From positions 62,001 through 126,000 of the forward strand of contig NZ_BILW01000013.1 of NCBI RefSeq assembly GCF_004000765.1: DNA of 64,000 nt, in the 5' to 3' direction. The notes under the pieces are model-generated. The model made no database searches, was not told the DNA's origin, and saw nothing but the letters and a program-made list of their open reading frames with translations. Below are positions 17,547 to 26,182 of the stretch, piece after piece; the stretch's first letter is position 1, and every line of letters begins with the position of its first letter. A program made the position numbers and the translations under genes. The stretch comes from Paenibacillus chondroitinus NBRC 15376 (GTDB lineage: Bacteria > Bacillota > Bacilli > Paenibacillales > NBRC-103111).

Positions 17547-18776
17547 TTACCCTCTCTTATTTCGTTCTAATAACTGAAGTAAGTTTTCCGCAATTACATC
17601 AGCTACCGCCGGATTATTAATGTCTTGCTCCATATCAATCATCGGAATGTTCGATCTGAGATGCTCTTTTATTCCTTCATACAACGCCTGACGTTCTTCC
17701 TTACCTTCAAAAGGTTTGGCATCCATATCCAGCAAAGAAACACCGCCTTTTGGAAACACGACAATGGTCGGAGCTGTACCCGCGTTCAGTTTTGTCGCCA
17801 ATAACCGGCCCAATTCTCTGTTCTCATCAATGGTAGTTCTCATCAAGGTTGTTGTCGGGTTGTGCTGGTAAAAGGTTCGCTCCTTGAATTGTGCCTGTAC
17901 GGTCTCCGGTGGACCGAAATTGACCATATCGAGCGCCCCAACCGAAACAACCTGTGGAATACCCGCTATTCCCGCTGCTTCCAGACGGTTTGGTCCGGCA
18001 TCGAATATACCGCCAACCAAATGATCCGCCAATTCCGTGGTCGTTATATCCGCAACGCCCTGGATATACCCCGCTTTGATTAGCTCCTCCATTGCCAAGC
18101 CACCTGTTCCGGTGGCATGGAAGACAAGCAGATCGTAACCACGCTCCTCCAGAATTTCTCGTACGCGTGTCGCGCATGGAGTCGTTACGCCGAACATCGT
18201 GATGCCGAGTGTAACCTTATCTTCAGCAATCCCCTGATCCGCTTCCGTATAATTGATCATTCCAGCCAACGCGTGAGCTGCATTGCTCAGTATTCGACGG
18301 GATAACTGATTGATTCCGGCTATATCAACGACGGAGTACATCATGGTTACATCTTTGATGCCTATATAGGGTTTCGTATTGCCCGATGCCACAGTGGAAA
18401 CCATCAGTTTAGGAACCCCGATGGGTAATCCCTGCAAGGCAGATGCCGCCACTGTCGTACCCGCCGTCCCCCCCATTCCGAAGGCTGCGCCTACTATTCC
18501 CTGTTTTTCGAGGCCAATAACGATTTCAGCAGCGCCTCGGGTCATAACCGCAATAGCCGTTCCCCGATCTTTACCACTTCTGAGCTCCTCAATGCTCGAA
18601 CCGCCAGCTCTTGCAACCTCATCGGCGGATACATCGGGTTGAAACAACGGATTGCCAAGTACACCGGTATCTACCGTGAACGTTTCCACCCCGCAAGCTT
18701 CCAGTTTTTCTTTTACAAATAGAAACTCTTGACCTTTCGTATCCAAGGCTCCGATAAGAACTGCCTTTTTACCCAT
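17547..18776 (-). CDS. Tm-1-like ATP-binding domain protein (UPF0261 family)
   Basis: A 409-residue protein beginning [16 protein letters not shown], with [30 protein letters not shown] and [16 protein letters not shown], all hallmarks of UPF0261/Tm-1 N-terminal domain proteins, in which the glycine-rich parts bind ATP. The ATG at 18774-18776 has GGAGG 11 bases upstream; the GTG four codons earlier overlaps that site. Coupled to the TIM-barrel gene at 16709 in the same order as the two domains of plant Tm-1. Biochemical role in bacteria is not established to my knowledge. Confidence 0.87.
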   Translation of the reverse strand: MGKKAVLIGALDTKGQEFLFVKEKLEACGVETFTVDTGVLGNPLFQPDVSADEVARAGGSSIEELRSGKDRGTAIAVMTRGAAEIVIGLEKQGIVGAAFGMGGTAGTTVAASALQGLPIGVPKLMVSTVASGNTKPYIGIKDVTMMYSVVDIAGINQLSRRILSNAAHALAGMINYTEADQGIAEDKVTLGITMFGVTTPCATRVREILEERGYDLLVFHATGTGGLAMEELIKAGYIQGVADITTTELADHLVGGIFDAGPNRLEAAGIAGIPQVVSVGALDMVNFGPPETVQAQFKERTFYQHNPTTTLMRTTIDENRELGRLLATKLNAGTAPTIVVFPKGGVSLLDMDAKPFEGKEERQALYEGIKEHLRSNIPMIDMEQDINNPAVADVIAENLLQLLERNKRG

Positions 18777-18804
18777 CGTTACCAGCACCTCCAGGCTCTG
18801 ATTT

Positions 18805-19557
18805 TCAGTTCAATCGGCTCTTCATATATGCGTAGCAGTCCTTCATACCCTCAGTCACACTGCCACCGCTTTCCTCATCCGCAGAAATCCATCCTTGATA
18901 GCCGATCTCACGAATCGCTTCGAAAATAGGGCCAAAGTCAATAGACCCTTGACCGAGCACTTTCCATTCCCCTTGATCAAAGTCCTTAAGGTGAAAGTTA
19001 TCGATGACGTGTCCAAAGCTGCGTATAATTTCTGCTGCATCATGGATACCGGATTTCACCAAATGAGCCGTATCGACAGTGAGTCCAATAGAGTGCTCTT
19101 TGATTTGATTGAAAAAGATATCAAAATCATCGCGATGCATAACGGGATTATTAAAATGATGGTGAAGTGATAGCTTCAGCCCCTGCTGCTGCGCCTCAAG
19201 TCCCAAATCCGAAAGAACGTCCGCATATCTGCGAATGTCTGCCGGGGTCACATTGGCTCTAGGAATCCCATGGCAGTAAACAATAAGTTCCGTGCCGACC
19301 GTCGAAGCGAAACGAAAGACATTACGCAGTTTCTCAACACTGGCATCATCCAAATTGCCGCCTGTTATTAAAGCCGAACTGCTGCCTGATAAACCGCCCC
19401 AAGCTTCTATGAAGTTTTCCGGTTTTAGCAAAAAAGGGGCATATTGCGCTTCCTTTAATTGAAGTCCGTCATAACCAAAGGCTCTGTACTGTTCAAAAAG
19501 CAAAGTTTGCTCCTCCATCGTGGAGGTAGGTCTTGAAAACGCCAATTTGATCGTCAT
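18805..19557 (-). CDS. Sugar phosphate isomerase/epimerase family protein
   Basis: A 250-residue TIM barrel of the xylose-isomerase-like (AP endonuclease 2) fold. Likely metal and catalytic positions lie in SLHHHFNNPVMH, LTVDTAHLVKSG, FHLKDFDQGEW and ISADEESGG. AAGGAG precedes the ATG. Sits between the TauE-like permease and Tm-1-like genes in the catabolic operon, where it would interconvert a keto/aldo sugar produced by the dehydrogenase at 24150. Substrate unknown. Confidence 0.85.
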   Translation of the reverse strand: MTIKLAFSRPTSTMEEQTLLFEQYRAFGYDGLQLKEAQYAPFLLKPENFIEAWGGLSGSSSALITGGNLDDASVEKLRNVFRFASTVGTELIVYCHGIPRANVTPADIRRYADVLSDLGLEAQQQGLKLSLHHHFNNPVMHRDDFDIFFNQIKEHSIGLTVDTAHLVKSGIHDAAEIIRSFGHVIDNFHLKDFDQGEWKVLGQGSIDFGPIFEAIREIGYQGWISADEESGGSVTEGMKDCYAYMKSRLN

Positions 19558-19589
19558 ATCTATTCTCCTTCTAGCTAGATCTCATCGAT

Positions 19590-20351
19590 TCAATTGATTA
19601 CGATACCCTCAGCGAGCAACTTCAGTGCTCCAAAAGCACCAAGTAAAAGAACAAGCCGCTGAAAGTATACCTGAGGAATTAAAGGCAGCAGCTTGATACC
19701 TGCATAAGCTCCAATTGCTATTAAGGGAAGGGTCCAAATACCTATAAGGAGAGAATCGGACGTGATCATACCCAGATGGATGAAAAAGGGTACTTTCACG
19801 AGGTTCACGAGTAAAAAAAACCAAGCACCCGTGCCTATAAATTCTTGTTTGGGTACTTGCTTGGCAAAGAGGTAAATGGCAATGATCGCGCCGGAAACAT
19901 TACCAATTGTCGTTGCAAAACCAGCAAGGATCCCCATCGATGCAATAAACCACATGGAAGATGGAAACTTGGAATCAAATCTTGCTCCCATGAAATCCCT
20001 AAGGAGTTGAAGAAGGATCAATCCGCATATAAGCGCACCCAAGAGAAGCTTCAATTGATTGTTATCGACCTTTAGCAGTACGACATAACCACCTATTACT
20101 CCGATAAGTGCCCAAGGCATCAGGCTGATCAGATGATTCTTTATCACTTTTTTACGGTAATACGCAACCGCTATGATATCACCTATAATTAGCATCGGCA
20201 GCAAGATGCCTACAGACATTTTTGTTGGAAAAATAATGGTCAATAACATCGCATTGAAGATGCCCATGGTCGAAATACCGGTTTTCGCGAATCCGACAAA
20301 TATTCCGGCGAAAATAAGGATTACAATCTGCAGATAGGTCAGTTCAAACAT
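19590..20351 (-). CDS. TauE/SafE-family (TSUP) membrane permease
   Basis: A 253-residue, about eight-helix protein with the internal two-fold repeat of TSUP transporters: GIFVGFAKTGISTMGIFNAML near the N-terminus and MGILAGFATTIGNVSGAIIAIYL in the second half. Family members move sulfite, sulfonates or small organic anions. Start supported by GGAG seven bases before the ATG. Its presence inside a sugar catabolic operon, between the cupin and the isomerase, suggests export of an anion released by the pathway. Confidence 0.85.
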   Translation of the reverse strand: MFELTYLQIVILIFAGIFVGFAKTGISTMGIFNAMLLTIIFPTKMSVGILLPMLIIGDIIAVAYYRKKVIKNHLISLMPWALIGVIGGYVVLLKVDNNQLKLLLGALICGLILLQLLRDFMGARFDSKFPSSMWFIASMGILAGFATTIGNVSGAIIAIYLFAKQVPKQEFIGTGAWFFLLVNLVKVPFFIHLGMITSDSLLIGIWTLPLIAIGAYAGIKLLPLIPQVYFQRLVLLLGAFGALKLLAEGIVIN

Positions 20352-20373
20352 CGATTTACTCCGTTAAAAGGAA

Positions 20374-20736
20374 TTATTCCCCTACCGTCTGGCGGTCAGG
20401 AGCCGAATAAGCGATAATCATACGGCATGGCTCCCAACTTGTGGTTGTTGCATTATGAGGGACATTCCGTGGGATGCGCAGCATCATGCCAGGCTCCAGA
20501 TGGAAGGTCTCATCGCCAAGTGTATGATCACACTCACCGGAAAGAATGAAAATGACTTCTTCACAATTAGGGTGTACGTGTCTTGGATTGGAATCCCCCG
20601 CATGAATATAGACCATGCCGAAGGTCATTTCACTGGCTGGATCAATATCCTGGCCGCAAAGCCATTGAATTTTCCCCCAACTTTGGTTCAATACACGTGA
20701 TTCATCCTGTTTTCTCAAATCTGTTATAGTCGCCAT
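20374..20736 (-). CDS. Cupin-domain protein
   Basis: A 120-residue single-domain cupin. Metal ligands appear as His 53, His 55 and Glu 59/60 in RHVHPNCEE and His 94 in NVPHNA, a complete 3-His/1-Glu set. AAAGGAG precedes the ATG by nine bases. Such small cupins act as sugar isomerases or dioxygenases or bind ligands. It lies between the lipoprotein gene and the TauE-like gene, so a catabolic step on the imported compound is likely. Confidence 0.85.
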   Translation of the reverse strand: MATITDLRKQDESRVLNQSWGKIQWLCGQDIDPASEMTFGMVYIHAGDSNPRHVHPNCEEVIFILSGECDHTLGDETFHLEPGMMLRIPRNVPHNATTTSWEPCRMIIAYSAPDRQTVGE

Positions 20737-20759
20737 TCGCTCATTCTCCTTTTGTTGGT

Positions 20760-22274
20760 TTACTTAGCTGCCAGACGCTCCTTATAGGAAGCATTCATTT
20801 CTTGTATTATTTTCTGATAATTGGCATCTGTTTTTAGACCTGCAACGAATTTATCCCATTCCTCTATACTTACCTTGCCCATGACAACCTGTGTTTTAAT
20901 ATCGTTAATCTTCTTGGTATAATCGGCTCCGTATTTAATATTCGTTTCCGAGTACAGTCCGATATCCACTCTTGGTGTGCTGATTTTTGCTTTGGCATCA
21001 ATAATTTTTTTGTTTCTTTCAAATATTTCCTTCGGCATGCCAGGTGCATAGGCATACATATAAGGGTCATGCTTCATAAACAGCTTGCCCATTGCTCCAG
21101 GCCCCAGGCTATCTTTAACCGCTTGGTCATTGGTGACATAAAATCCGTCTTCTTTTTTGTAATGAGTACCTTCAATACCATAATTGGATAAAATGTGGCC
21201 TTCTTCGGAAGCGCCGAAATCAAGCAGCGATAAAATTTTACGCATTTTCGCTTCCGGAACACTTTTCGGAATCGCATAAACGCCTATGAAGCCGCTATTT
21301 TGCTGTTGGAAAGGTCCTTTATTCGCTTCCAACGAAACGATCGGTTCCCAATTTACCTTCGGATTCCGCTTCCATTGATCGAATTGCCAACGCCACATGG
21401 CCTCGATCGTTTCCGTCGTTATGCCTGACTTTCCGCTTGTCGCCAGATCTGTAATGTCATTACTTTTCATCACGGCGAAATCCGCTGGAATCAGCTTTTC
21501 GTCATACAGCTTTTTCTTATAAAGCAGCGCTTCTCTCATCTCAGGCTCTAATGTAATATCAATCAGGTTTCCATTCACAGGTTTCCACTTGCTGCTGGCT
21601 CCTGCATAAATAAATTCAATTTGATCGTGTGTGCGCATCGTATAGCCAACCGGATTATTCGTGCCATCAGGATCTTTCTCTTTAAAGACCTTCATTACGT
21701 TGTATAACTCATCTAAGGTTGTAGGCATCTTCAATCCAAGCTTATCCAGCCAATCCCGGCGAATGTAGAAGGTAGTCCCACCCTCCAGCGGGCGTACAAT
21801 GGGCACGACATAACTTTTGCCGCCAATTTTCGTATTGTCCCAAATCGCCTTTGGAGAATCCATCAAGTTCTTGTAGTCCTTGAGATAAGGGGTTAAGTCC
21901 CAAAATGCACCTTGTTTCACCATCGTTTGGAACTGGGGAACGGTCGAATCTGGAAGACGGATCGCGTCCGGAAGGTCTCCTGAGGCCAACAGTACGTTTA
22001 ACTTGTCATCAAATACAGGATCTGAAACCCATGTAATATTAAGTTTCGTATTCGTCTTTTTTTCGAATTCTTTTATAACCGGATTATCCGGCCCCGGAGG
22101 CTGAGTAATCGAGAAATTAGCGAAAATATTGAGAGCTACAGGTGCCGACTCCTTACCGGTTTCACCCGGTTTCGGTGCCGAAACTTCTGTACTATTGCCG
22201 GTACACGCTGTAGTCACTACCGCTAAAAGCGATAGCATAGCGATAAACACACTCTTTTTTTGAACCATCTTCAT
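20760..22274 (-). CDS. Extracellular sugar-binding lipoprotein, LplA/LipO type
   Basis: A 504-residue solute-binding lipoprotein with a signal peptide ending VVTTAC. ITQPPGPDNPVIKEFEKKTNTKLN and the C-terminal IEEWDKFVAGLKTDANYQKIIQEMNASY closely match the lipoprotein at 7077, so the two importers are paralogous. GGGGGTTTAGGCGGC precedes the ATG. Works with the permeases at 22310 and 23191. Confidence 0.92.
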   Translation of the reverse strand: MKMVQKKSVFIAMLSLLAVVTTACTGNSTEVSAPKPGETGKESAPVALNIFANFSITQPPGPDNPVIKEFEKKTNTKLNITWVSDPVFDDKLNVLLASGDLPDAIRLPDSTVPQFQTMVKQGAFWDLTPYLKDYKNLMDSPKAIWDNTKIGGKSYVVPIVRPLEGGTTFYIRRDWLDKLGLKMPTTLDELYNVMKVFKEKDPDGTNNPVGYTMRTHDQIEFIYAGASSKWKPVNGNLIDITLEPEMREALLYKKKLYDEKLIPADFAVMKSNDITDLATSGKSGITTETIEAMWRWQFDQWKRNPKVNWEPIVSLEANKGPFQQQNSGFIGVYAIPKSVPEAKMRKILSLLDFGASEEGHILSNYGIEGTHYKKEDGFYVTNDQAVKDSLGPGAMGKLFMKHDPYMYAYAPGMPKEIFERNKKIIDAKAKISTPRVDIGLYSETNIKYGADYTKKINDIKTQVVMGKVSIEEWDKFVAGLKTDANYQKIIQEMNASYKERLAAK

Positions 22275-22309
22275 GCCGCCTAAACCCCCTTAATAAATAT
22301 AAACTTGGG

Positions 22310-23191
22310 TTAGCCTTTGACTGAACCGAGCATGACGCCTTTGGCGAAATGCTTCTGTAGGAACGGATACACCGCCAAAATAGGAACCGTCGCAATAACC
22401 ACCGCCGCCATCTTAAGCGTCTGGGTCGGCAGTTGATTCTCGGACATCATTTCAACTGCTGCTGCTCCGCCTGTCGTTGTATCCGATTCAATTAACATAT
22501 TCCTCAGTACAACTTGTAAAGGCACTTTTGCGAAATCATTGATATACAAAATAGCATTGAAGAACGTGTTCCAGTACGCCACTGCGTAGAACAAACCGAA
22601 AGCAGCTAAAGCCGGAGCCGATAGGGGAAGCACAACACGGAAAAATGTACCCAGGTCCGTGCAGCCATCAATCATGGCCGCATCCTCCAGCTCTACCGGA
22701 ATGCTGTCAAAAAAGCTTTTCATCAGGATGACATTCCATCCGCTAACCAGCACCGGAATAATAAGTGACCAAATACTGTTGATTAAGCCAAAATCACGGA
22801 CCACAATATAGTTCGGAATAATGCCCGGATTGAACAAAATCGTCAATAAAACCATCATCATCATGATTTTTCTGCCTCTTAGCCTTTTCCGAGACATCCC
22901 GAACGCCATTGCTGCTGAAAAAATTAAACTTAAACCGGTTCCGACAGTGGCAAGAAAAGTACTGTTTAACATCGCAACTTTAAATGCATCGGTATTCAAC
23001 AAATATTTGTAGGATACAAGCGACCAGTGCTGGGGAAACAAAACAAAACCATTTTTCATCAAATATTCATGAGGTTCGGTGAAAGAAATGACGAAAACAT
23101 AATACAGCGGGAACAATGTGACGAGTCCAATGACAACTAGCAAGATCGTATTAAAACCGTTAAACAGCCGTCCTGCGAGGCTTACTTTCAT
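22310..23191 (-). CDS. Carbohydrate ABC transporter permease, LplC/YtcP type
   Basis: A 293-residue permease with EAA loop ELEDAAMIDGC and C-terminus FAKGVMLGSVKG. Same length as, and closely similar to, the permease at 9866. Its ATG overlaps the TAA stop of the upstream permease (TAATG), indicating translational coupling. Confidence 0.93.
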   Translation of the reverse strand: MKVSLAGRLFNGFNTILLVVIGLVTLFPLYYVFVISFTEPHEYLMKNGFVLFPQHWSLVSYKYLLNTDAFKVAMLNSTFLATVGTGLSLIFSAAMAFGMSRKRLRGRKIMMMMVLLTILFNPGIIPNYIVVRDFGLINSIWSLIIPVLVSGWNVILMKSFFDSIPVELEDAAMIDGCTDLGTFFRVVLPLSAPALAAFGLFYAVAYWNTFFNAILYINDFAKVPLQVVLRNMLIESDTTTGGAAAVEMMSENQLPTQTLKMAAVVIATVPILAVYPFLQKHFAKGVMLGSVKG

Positions 23192-24153
23192 TAATAGACA
23201 CCTTCCTCACCAATCCGTTTGGCCATCTTGTTGGCCAAGACAACGAGCACAAGACCTACCACTGATTTGAACAAACCAACGGCCGTGCTGTAACTGAATT
23301 GCCCACTCTGGATGCCATTGCGGTATACATACGTCTCAAAAACATCCGCATACTTGGCGACAGCCCCATTATTCATCAGGAAAACTTGCTCGAAGCCTAC
23401 GTCCATAATATGTCCGAGTCTTAAGATAAGCAGAACCAGGATGACGCTTCGGATTCCGGGGAGTGTTACATGCCAGGCTTGCAGCCATCTGTTGGCACCG
23501 TCTATTTTGGCAGCTTCGTATAGCTGCGTGTCTACACCTGTAATCGCCGCCAAAATGATAATGGTTCCCCAGCCGGTTTCTTTCCAAATATTTTGTGCAA
23601 CGAGCATGCCCCAGAATGTATCTGTATTTGTCAGAAAATCATATTTGTGAAAGCCCAAGGATTCGATCATCAGGTTTATAATGCCGTTCGACTGAGACAG
23701 GAGCAGGAATGAGATTCCTACAATAATGACCCATGACAGGAAGTGCGGGAGGTAGACAATCGATTGAATGATTCTTTTGAAAAATTGATTGTTCACCTCG
23801 TTCAATAGCAAGGACAGCACAATAGGCAGCGGAAAGAAAAACACCAGATTTAATAAGCTAATGACCATTGTATTTCGAAAAAGAAGATAGAAATCAGGAT
23901 TGGAGAAAAAACGTATAAAATGCTCCAATCCTACCCACTCGCTCTTCCAAACTCCCGCATAAGGCGAGTATTCCTGAAAAGCAATAAGGATGCCCCACAT
24001 GGGAAGATATTTGAAAATAAGAAAGAAAAGCACACCCGGTAAAACCAACAAATAAAGGTATCGATCTCGTTTAATATCTAATATAAAAGGCCTGGATTTT
24101 TTGCGAGTATCCACACTAACGGATGTTTTCAAAGATGAGGACTGTGTAGTCAT
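23191..24153 (-). CDS. Sugar ABC transporter permease, LplB type
   Basis: A 320-residue permease with DRYLYLLVLPGVLFFLIF, PMWGILIAFQEYSPY, EAA loop LYEAAKIDGAN and C-terminus AKRIGEEGVY. Paralogue of the permease at 10773. Its start overlaps the stop of the oxidoreductase gene by four bases (ATGA) and its stop overlaps the next start, so three genes are translationally coupled. Confidence 0.93.
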   Translation of the reverse strand: MTTQSSSLKTSVSVDTRKKSRPFILDIKRDRYLYLLVLPGVLFFLIFKYLPMWGILIAFQEYSPYAGVWKSEWVGLEHFIRFFSNPDFYLLFRNTMVISLLNLVFFFPLPIVLSLLLNEVNNQFFKRIIQSIVYLPHFLSWVIIVGISFLLLSQSNGIINLMIESLGFHKYDFLTNTDTFWGMLVAQNIWKETGWGTIIILAAITGVDTQLYEAAKIDGANRWLQAWHVTLPGIRSVILVLLILRLGHIMDVGFEQVFLMNNGAVAKYADVFETYVYRNGIQSGQFSYSTAVGLFKSVVGLVLVVLANKMAKRIGEEGVY

Positions 24154-25130
24154 ATGAAATGAACAATGCGCTGTTCTTCAGCAGATACATAGGCAGCATC
24201 GAGAAGAGAAACCGTTTTCAAATTATCTTGAGAACTGTTCGGTGCTTCCACACCTGTTTCAATGGAGGTGAACAGATGGTTAATCCCTTCGAACGTTGCC
24301 GTTTCTCTGGAAACATGGTTTTCCCATGTTTGCTCAGGTGTTTTTTCACGAGGGCGATACAAATGAATTTTTCCGTCAACGGCAATGATCGTCCCTTTTT
24401 CGCCAATAACAATCATTTCCGTTCTGCCTATAGCACTAGAGAAACTTTGAATGTAAGTCACGACCGCGTCGTTCTCGAACACAACTTGCACAGTGCCATC
24501 GGTTTCCCCGACACATTGGATTGCGGAAGAAGAACGGTTCTGAGCAACAACGGACTTGGCTTCAGATCCGAGAATTAACCGAAACCCGTCAAACCAGTGA
24601 ATTCCCATAACAGATAATGCATGGCGGCTTTCTTCCAACCTCCAACCTGCGTCCTGTCTAAACATGAGATTTGTAAACAAGATGGACGTTACTTTCCCAA
24701 TCCGATCCTCGGCAACAATCCCCTTTACCAGTTCAAAAGGAAAATGGCGCCGGAAATTTTGGTTAATCGAGATAGGTACGCCATGCCGCTTCGCCTTTTC
24801 TGTAATCTCTTTTGCTTCAGCCAATGTATCTGAAAAAGGTTTTTCACAGAAGATGGGAATTCCTGCTTCAATAATCGGGAATAGGATTTCTTTGCGGATA
24901 GAAGTAGGTGTACACACGACAACAGCATCAACACCACTATTCTGGATAAAATCGTTCAACTCCGTAAATCGCTGAGCAACACCATATTTATCAGCTTTGG
25001 CATGTAACGCCTCGGGATTCGGATCACAAAGTGCCGTTACCTCGATTCGTTCCGGATGATCTTTATACCCCACAAAATGCAATTCAGTTACTCCACCAGC
25101 ACCAACAATACCAACTTTGTACTTTTTCAT
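24150..25130 (-). CDS. Gfo/Idh/MocA-family oxidoreductase
   Basis: A 326-residue NAD(P)-dependent dehydrogenase. N-terminal Rossmann fold with VGIVGAGGVTELHF, catalytic Lys in FCEKPFSDT, and the later GIHWFDGFRLILGSEAKSV typical of myo-inositol dehydrogenase-like enzymes. I use the ATG at 25128-25130, preceded by AGGAGG; an upstream ATG at 25190 would bury this site. First gene of a nine-gene operon with a clear promoter. Probably oxidises the imported sugar or cyclitol. Confidence 0.9.
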   Translation of the reverse strand: MKKYKVGIVGAGGVTELHFVGYKDHPERIEVTALCDPNPEALHAKADKYGVAQRFTELNDFIQNSGVDAVVVCTPTSIRKEILFPIIEAGIPIFCEKPFSDTLAEAKEITEKAKRHGVPISINQNFRRHFPFELVKGIVAEDRIGKVTSILFTNLMFRQDAGWRLEESRHALSVMGIHWFDGFRLILGSEAKSVVAQNRSSSAIQCVGETDGTVQVVFENDAVVTYIQSFSSAIGRTEMIVIGEKGTIIAVDGKIHLYRPREKTPEQTWENHVSRETATFEGINHLFTSIETGVEAPNSSQDNLKTVSLLDAAYVSAEEQRIVHFI

Positions 25131-25258
25131 TTCGTTCCAGCCTCCTGATTTGGTTTTGAACAGCAATCCATGACTAACCCTTCTAACCACTTCATGTGAA
25201 GAAACAACGCTGCCTGTAAGTTAAACGATTTTACTTTTAGTCACCTTAATTGTATTAA

Positions 25259-25275
25259 ATTCAACTTGGTTGAAT
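25259..25275. promoter_or_regulatory. Operator candidate, perfect 7-3-7 inverted repeat
   Basis: ATTCAAC-TTG-GTTGAAT lies immediately downstream of the -10 box of the catabolic operon. A degenerate copy, ATTCAAC-TAA-GTTTATT, covers the -10 box of the XRE regulator gene at 26029-26045. The shared half-site suggests both are bound by that regulator. Confidence 0.6.
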
Positions 25276-25281
25276 AAGCTC

Positions 25282-25310
25282 AGTATACATCACCCTGCCA
25301 ATTATTGCAA
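25282..25310 (-). promoter_or_regulatory. Promoter of the nine-gene catabolic operon
   Basis: Minus strand: -35 TTGCAA (25305-25310), 17-base spacer, -10 TATACT (25282-25287), about 150 bp upstream of the oxidoreductase start. A palindromic operator follows directly and a cre-like site overlaps the -35 box. Confidence 0.65.
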
Positions 25311-25319
25311 TCGCTTTCT
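25306..25319. promoter_or_regulatory. Likely CcpA cre site
   Basis: Minus-strand AGAAAGCGATTGCA matches the cre consensus WTGNAANCGNWNNCW core at all positions except the first T. It overlaps the -35 box of the operon promoter, the right place for catabolite repression of a sugar operon. Confidence 0.55.
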
Positions 25320-25345
25320 TTTCAAAAATTTAAAATTTAGGGCAG

Positions 25346-25384
25346 AAAAAAAGACCACATACTCTAAGGTAGAATACATAGTCC
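25346..25384 (-). terminator. Intrinsic terminator of the XRE regulator gene
   Basis: Minus strand: GACTATGTATTCT pairs with AGAGTATGTGGTC through Watson-Crick and wobble pairs and is followed by TTTTTTT. It separates the regulator from the operon promoter. Confidence 0.7.
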
Positions 25385-25446
25385 GTCATCTCTTGTTTTA
25401 TTGGAAAACCTGGCTTCTTATCAAACTGACATTCAGAAAATGACTA

Positions 25447-26004
25447 CTAAGTATCGCTTACCTTCGATTGCGTAAACACAGCCACATATTTCACTTCGTC
25501 TGTGATGGCCATTAACGAATGTTTCTCAATAGAATCGAAGTAAAGACTATCTCCCGGCTTCAATGTATACTCCACGCTGCCCACTTTGTACTTCATTTCG
25601 CCTTCCAAAATGTAAATAAACTCTTCACCATTGTGGCTGTATTCATTTTTGCTATCATTATCTTCCTTCCGGGATATGAACAAAAAAGGCTGCATCAGCT
25701 TTTCTCCACGTTCAACGGCAAAAGTAAAAAATGAATACCCTTTATCCGTTTTGGTCATTCTTGCTTCGCATGTTTCCTTTTTCGTATAAATCGTTCCCGC
25801 TTGCTCCTGGTCGTCCAATAGAATGGACACTTTTGTACCTAATGCATCAGCAATTTTCACTAACGTTGAGATGGGCGGGATGGTTTTCCCGTTCTCTATT
25901 TTGGATAATAAACTTTTGGAGAACCCGCAAACATTGGCAATATCCATCAAGTTTCGGTTTTGTTCCGTCCTGAGCTTTTTGATTTTATTCCCTAAATCCA
26001 TCAT
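25447..26004 (-). CDS. XRE-family regulator with C-terminal cupin sensor
   Basis: A 185-residue repressor-like protein. An HTH at about residues 6-60 (IKKLRTEQNRNLMDIANVCGFSKSLLSKIENGKTIPP) is followed by a cupin at about 105-175 (HNGEEFIYILEGEMKYKVG, LKPGDSLYFDS). Such proteins sense small ligands in the cupin. The ATG at 26002-26004 has AGGGG eight bases upstream; an earlier ATG at 26034 lacks a site and would overlap the -10 region. Likely controls the adjacent operon and itself through the ATTCAAC sites. Confidence 0.88.
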   Translation of the reverse strand: MMDLGNKIKKLRTEQNRNLMDIANVCGFSKSLLSKIENGKTIPPISTLVKIADALGTKVSILLDDQEQAGTIYTKKETCEARMTKTDKGYSFFTFAVERGEKLMQPFLFISRKEDNDSKNEYSHNGEEFIYILEGEMKYKVGSVEYTLKPGDSLYFDSIEKHSLMAITDEVKYVAVFTQSKVSDT

Positions 26005-26042
26005 ATAGTTGTCCCCTATTTTCATGTCATTCAACTAAGTTT

Positions 26043-26072
26043 ATTCTAACGAAACTTGACTGATCAGTCAAG
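26043..26072 (-). promoter_or_regulatory. Promoter of the XRE regulator gene, with palindrome
   Basis: Minus strand: -35 TTGACT (26066-26071), 17-base spacer, -10 TAGAAT (26043-26048). The -35 lies inside the perfect 18-base palindrome CTTGACTGATCAGTCAAG (26055-26072), and the degenerate ATTCAAC repeat at 26029-26045 overlaps the -10, suggesting autoregulation. Confidence 0.65.
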
Positions 26073-26107
26073 CCTAGGGTCTTTCTCCGGTTCAGCTTTA
26101 CGAACTG

Positions 26108-26144
26108 AAAAACCGGCAACCTGCCCGTAGGCAAGTTACCGGTT
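26108..26144 (-). terminator. Intrinsic terminator of the oligopeptide ABC operon
   Basis: Minus strand: AAACCGGTAACTTGCC pairs with GGCAGGTTGCCGGTTT, followed by TTT. It lies about 40 bp past the stop codon of the unknown gene at 26183 and ends the 32202-26183 transcription unit. Confidence 0.85.
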
Positions 26145-26182
26145 TATATGAATCATGCAAGAATACATCTTCCTCGCCTTTT

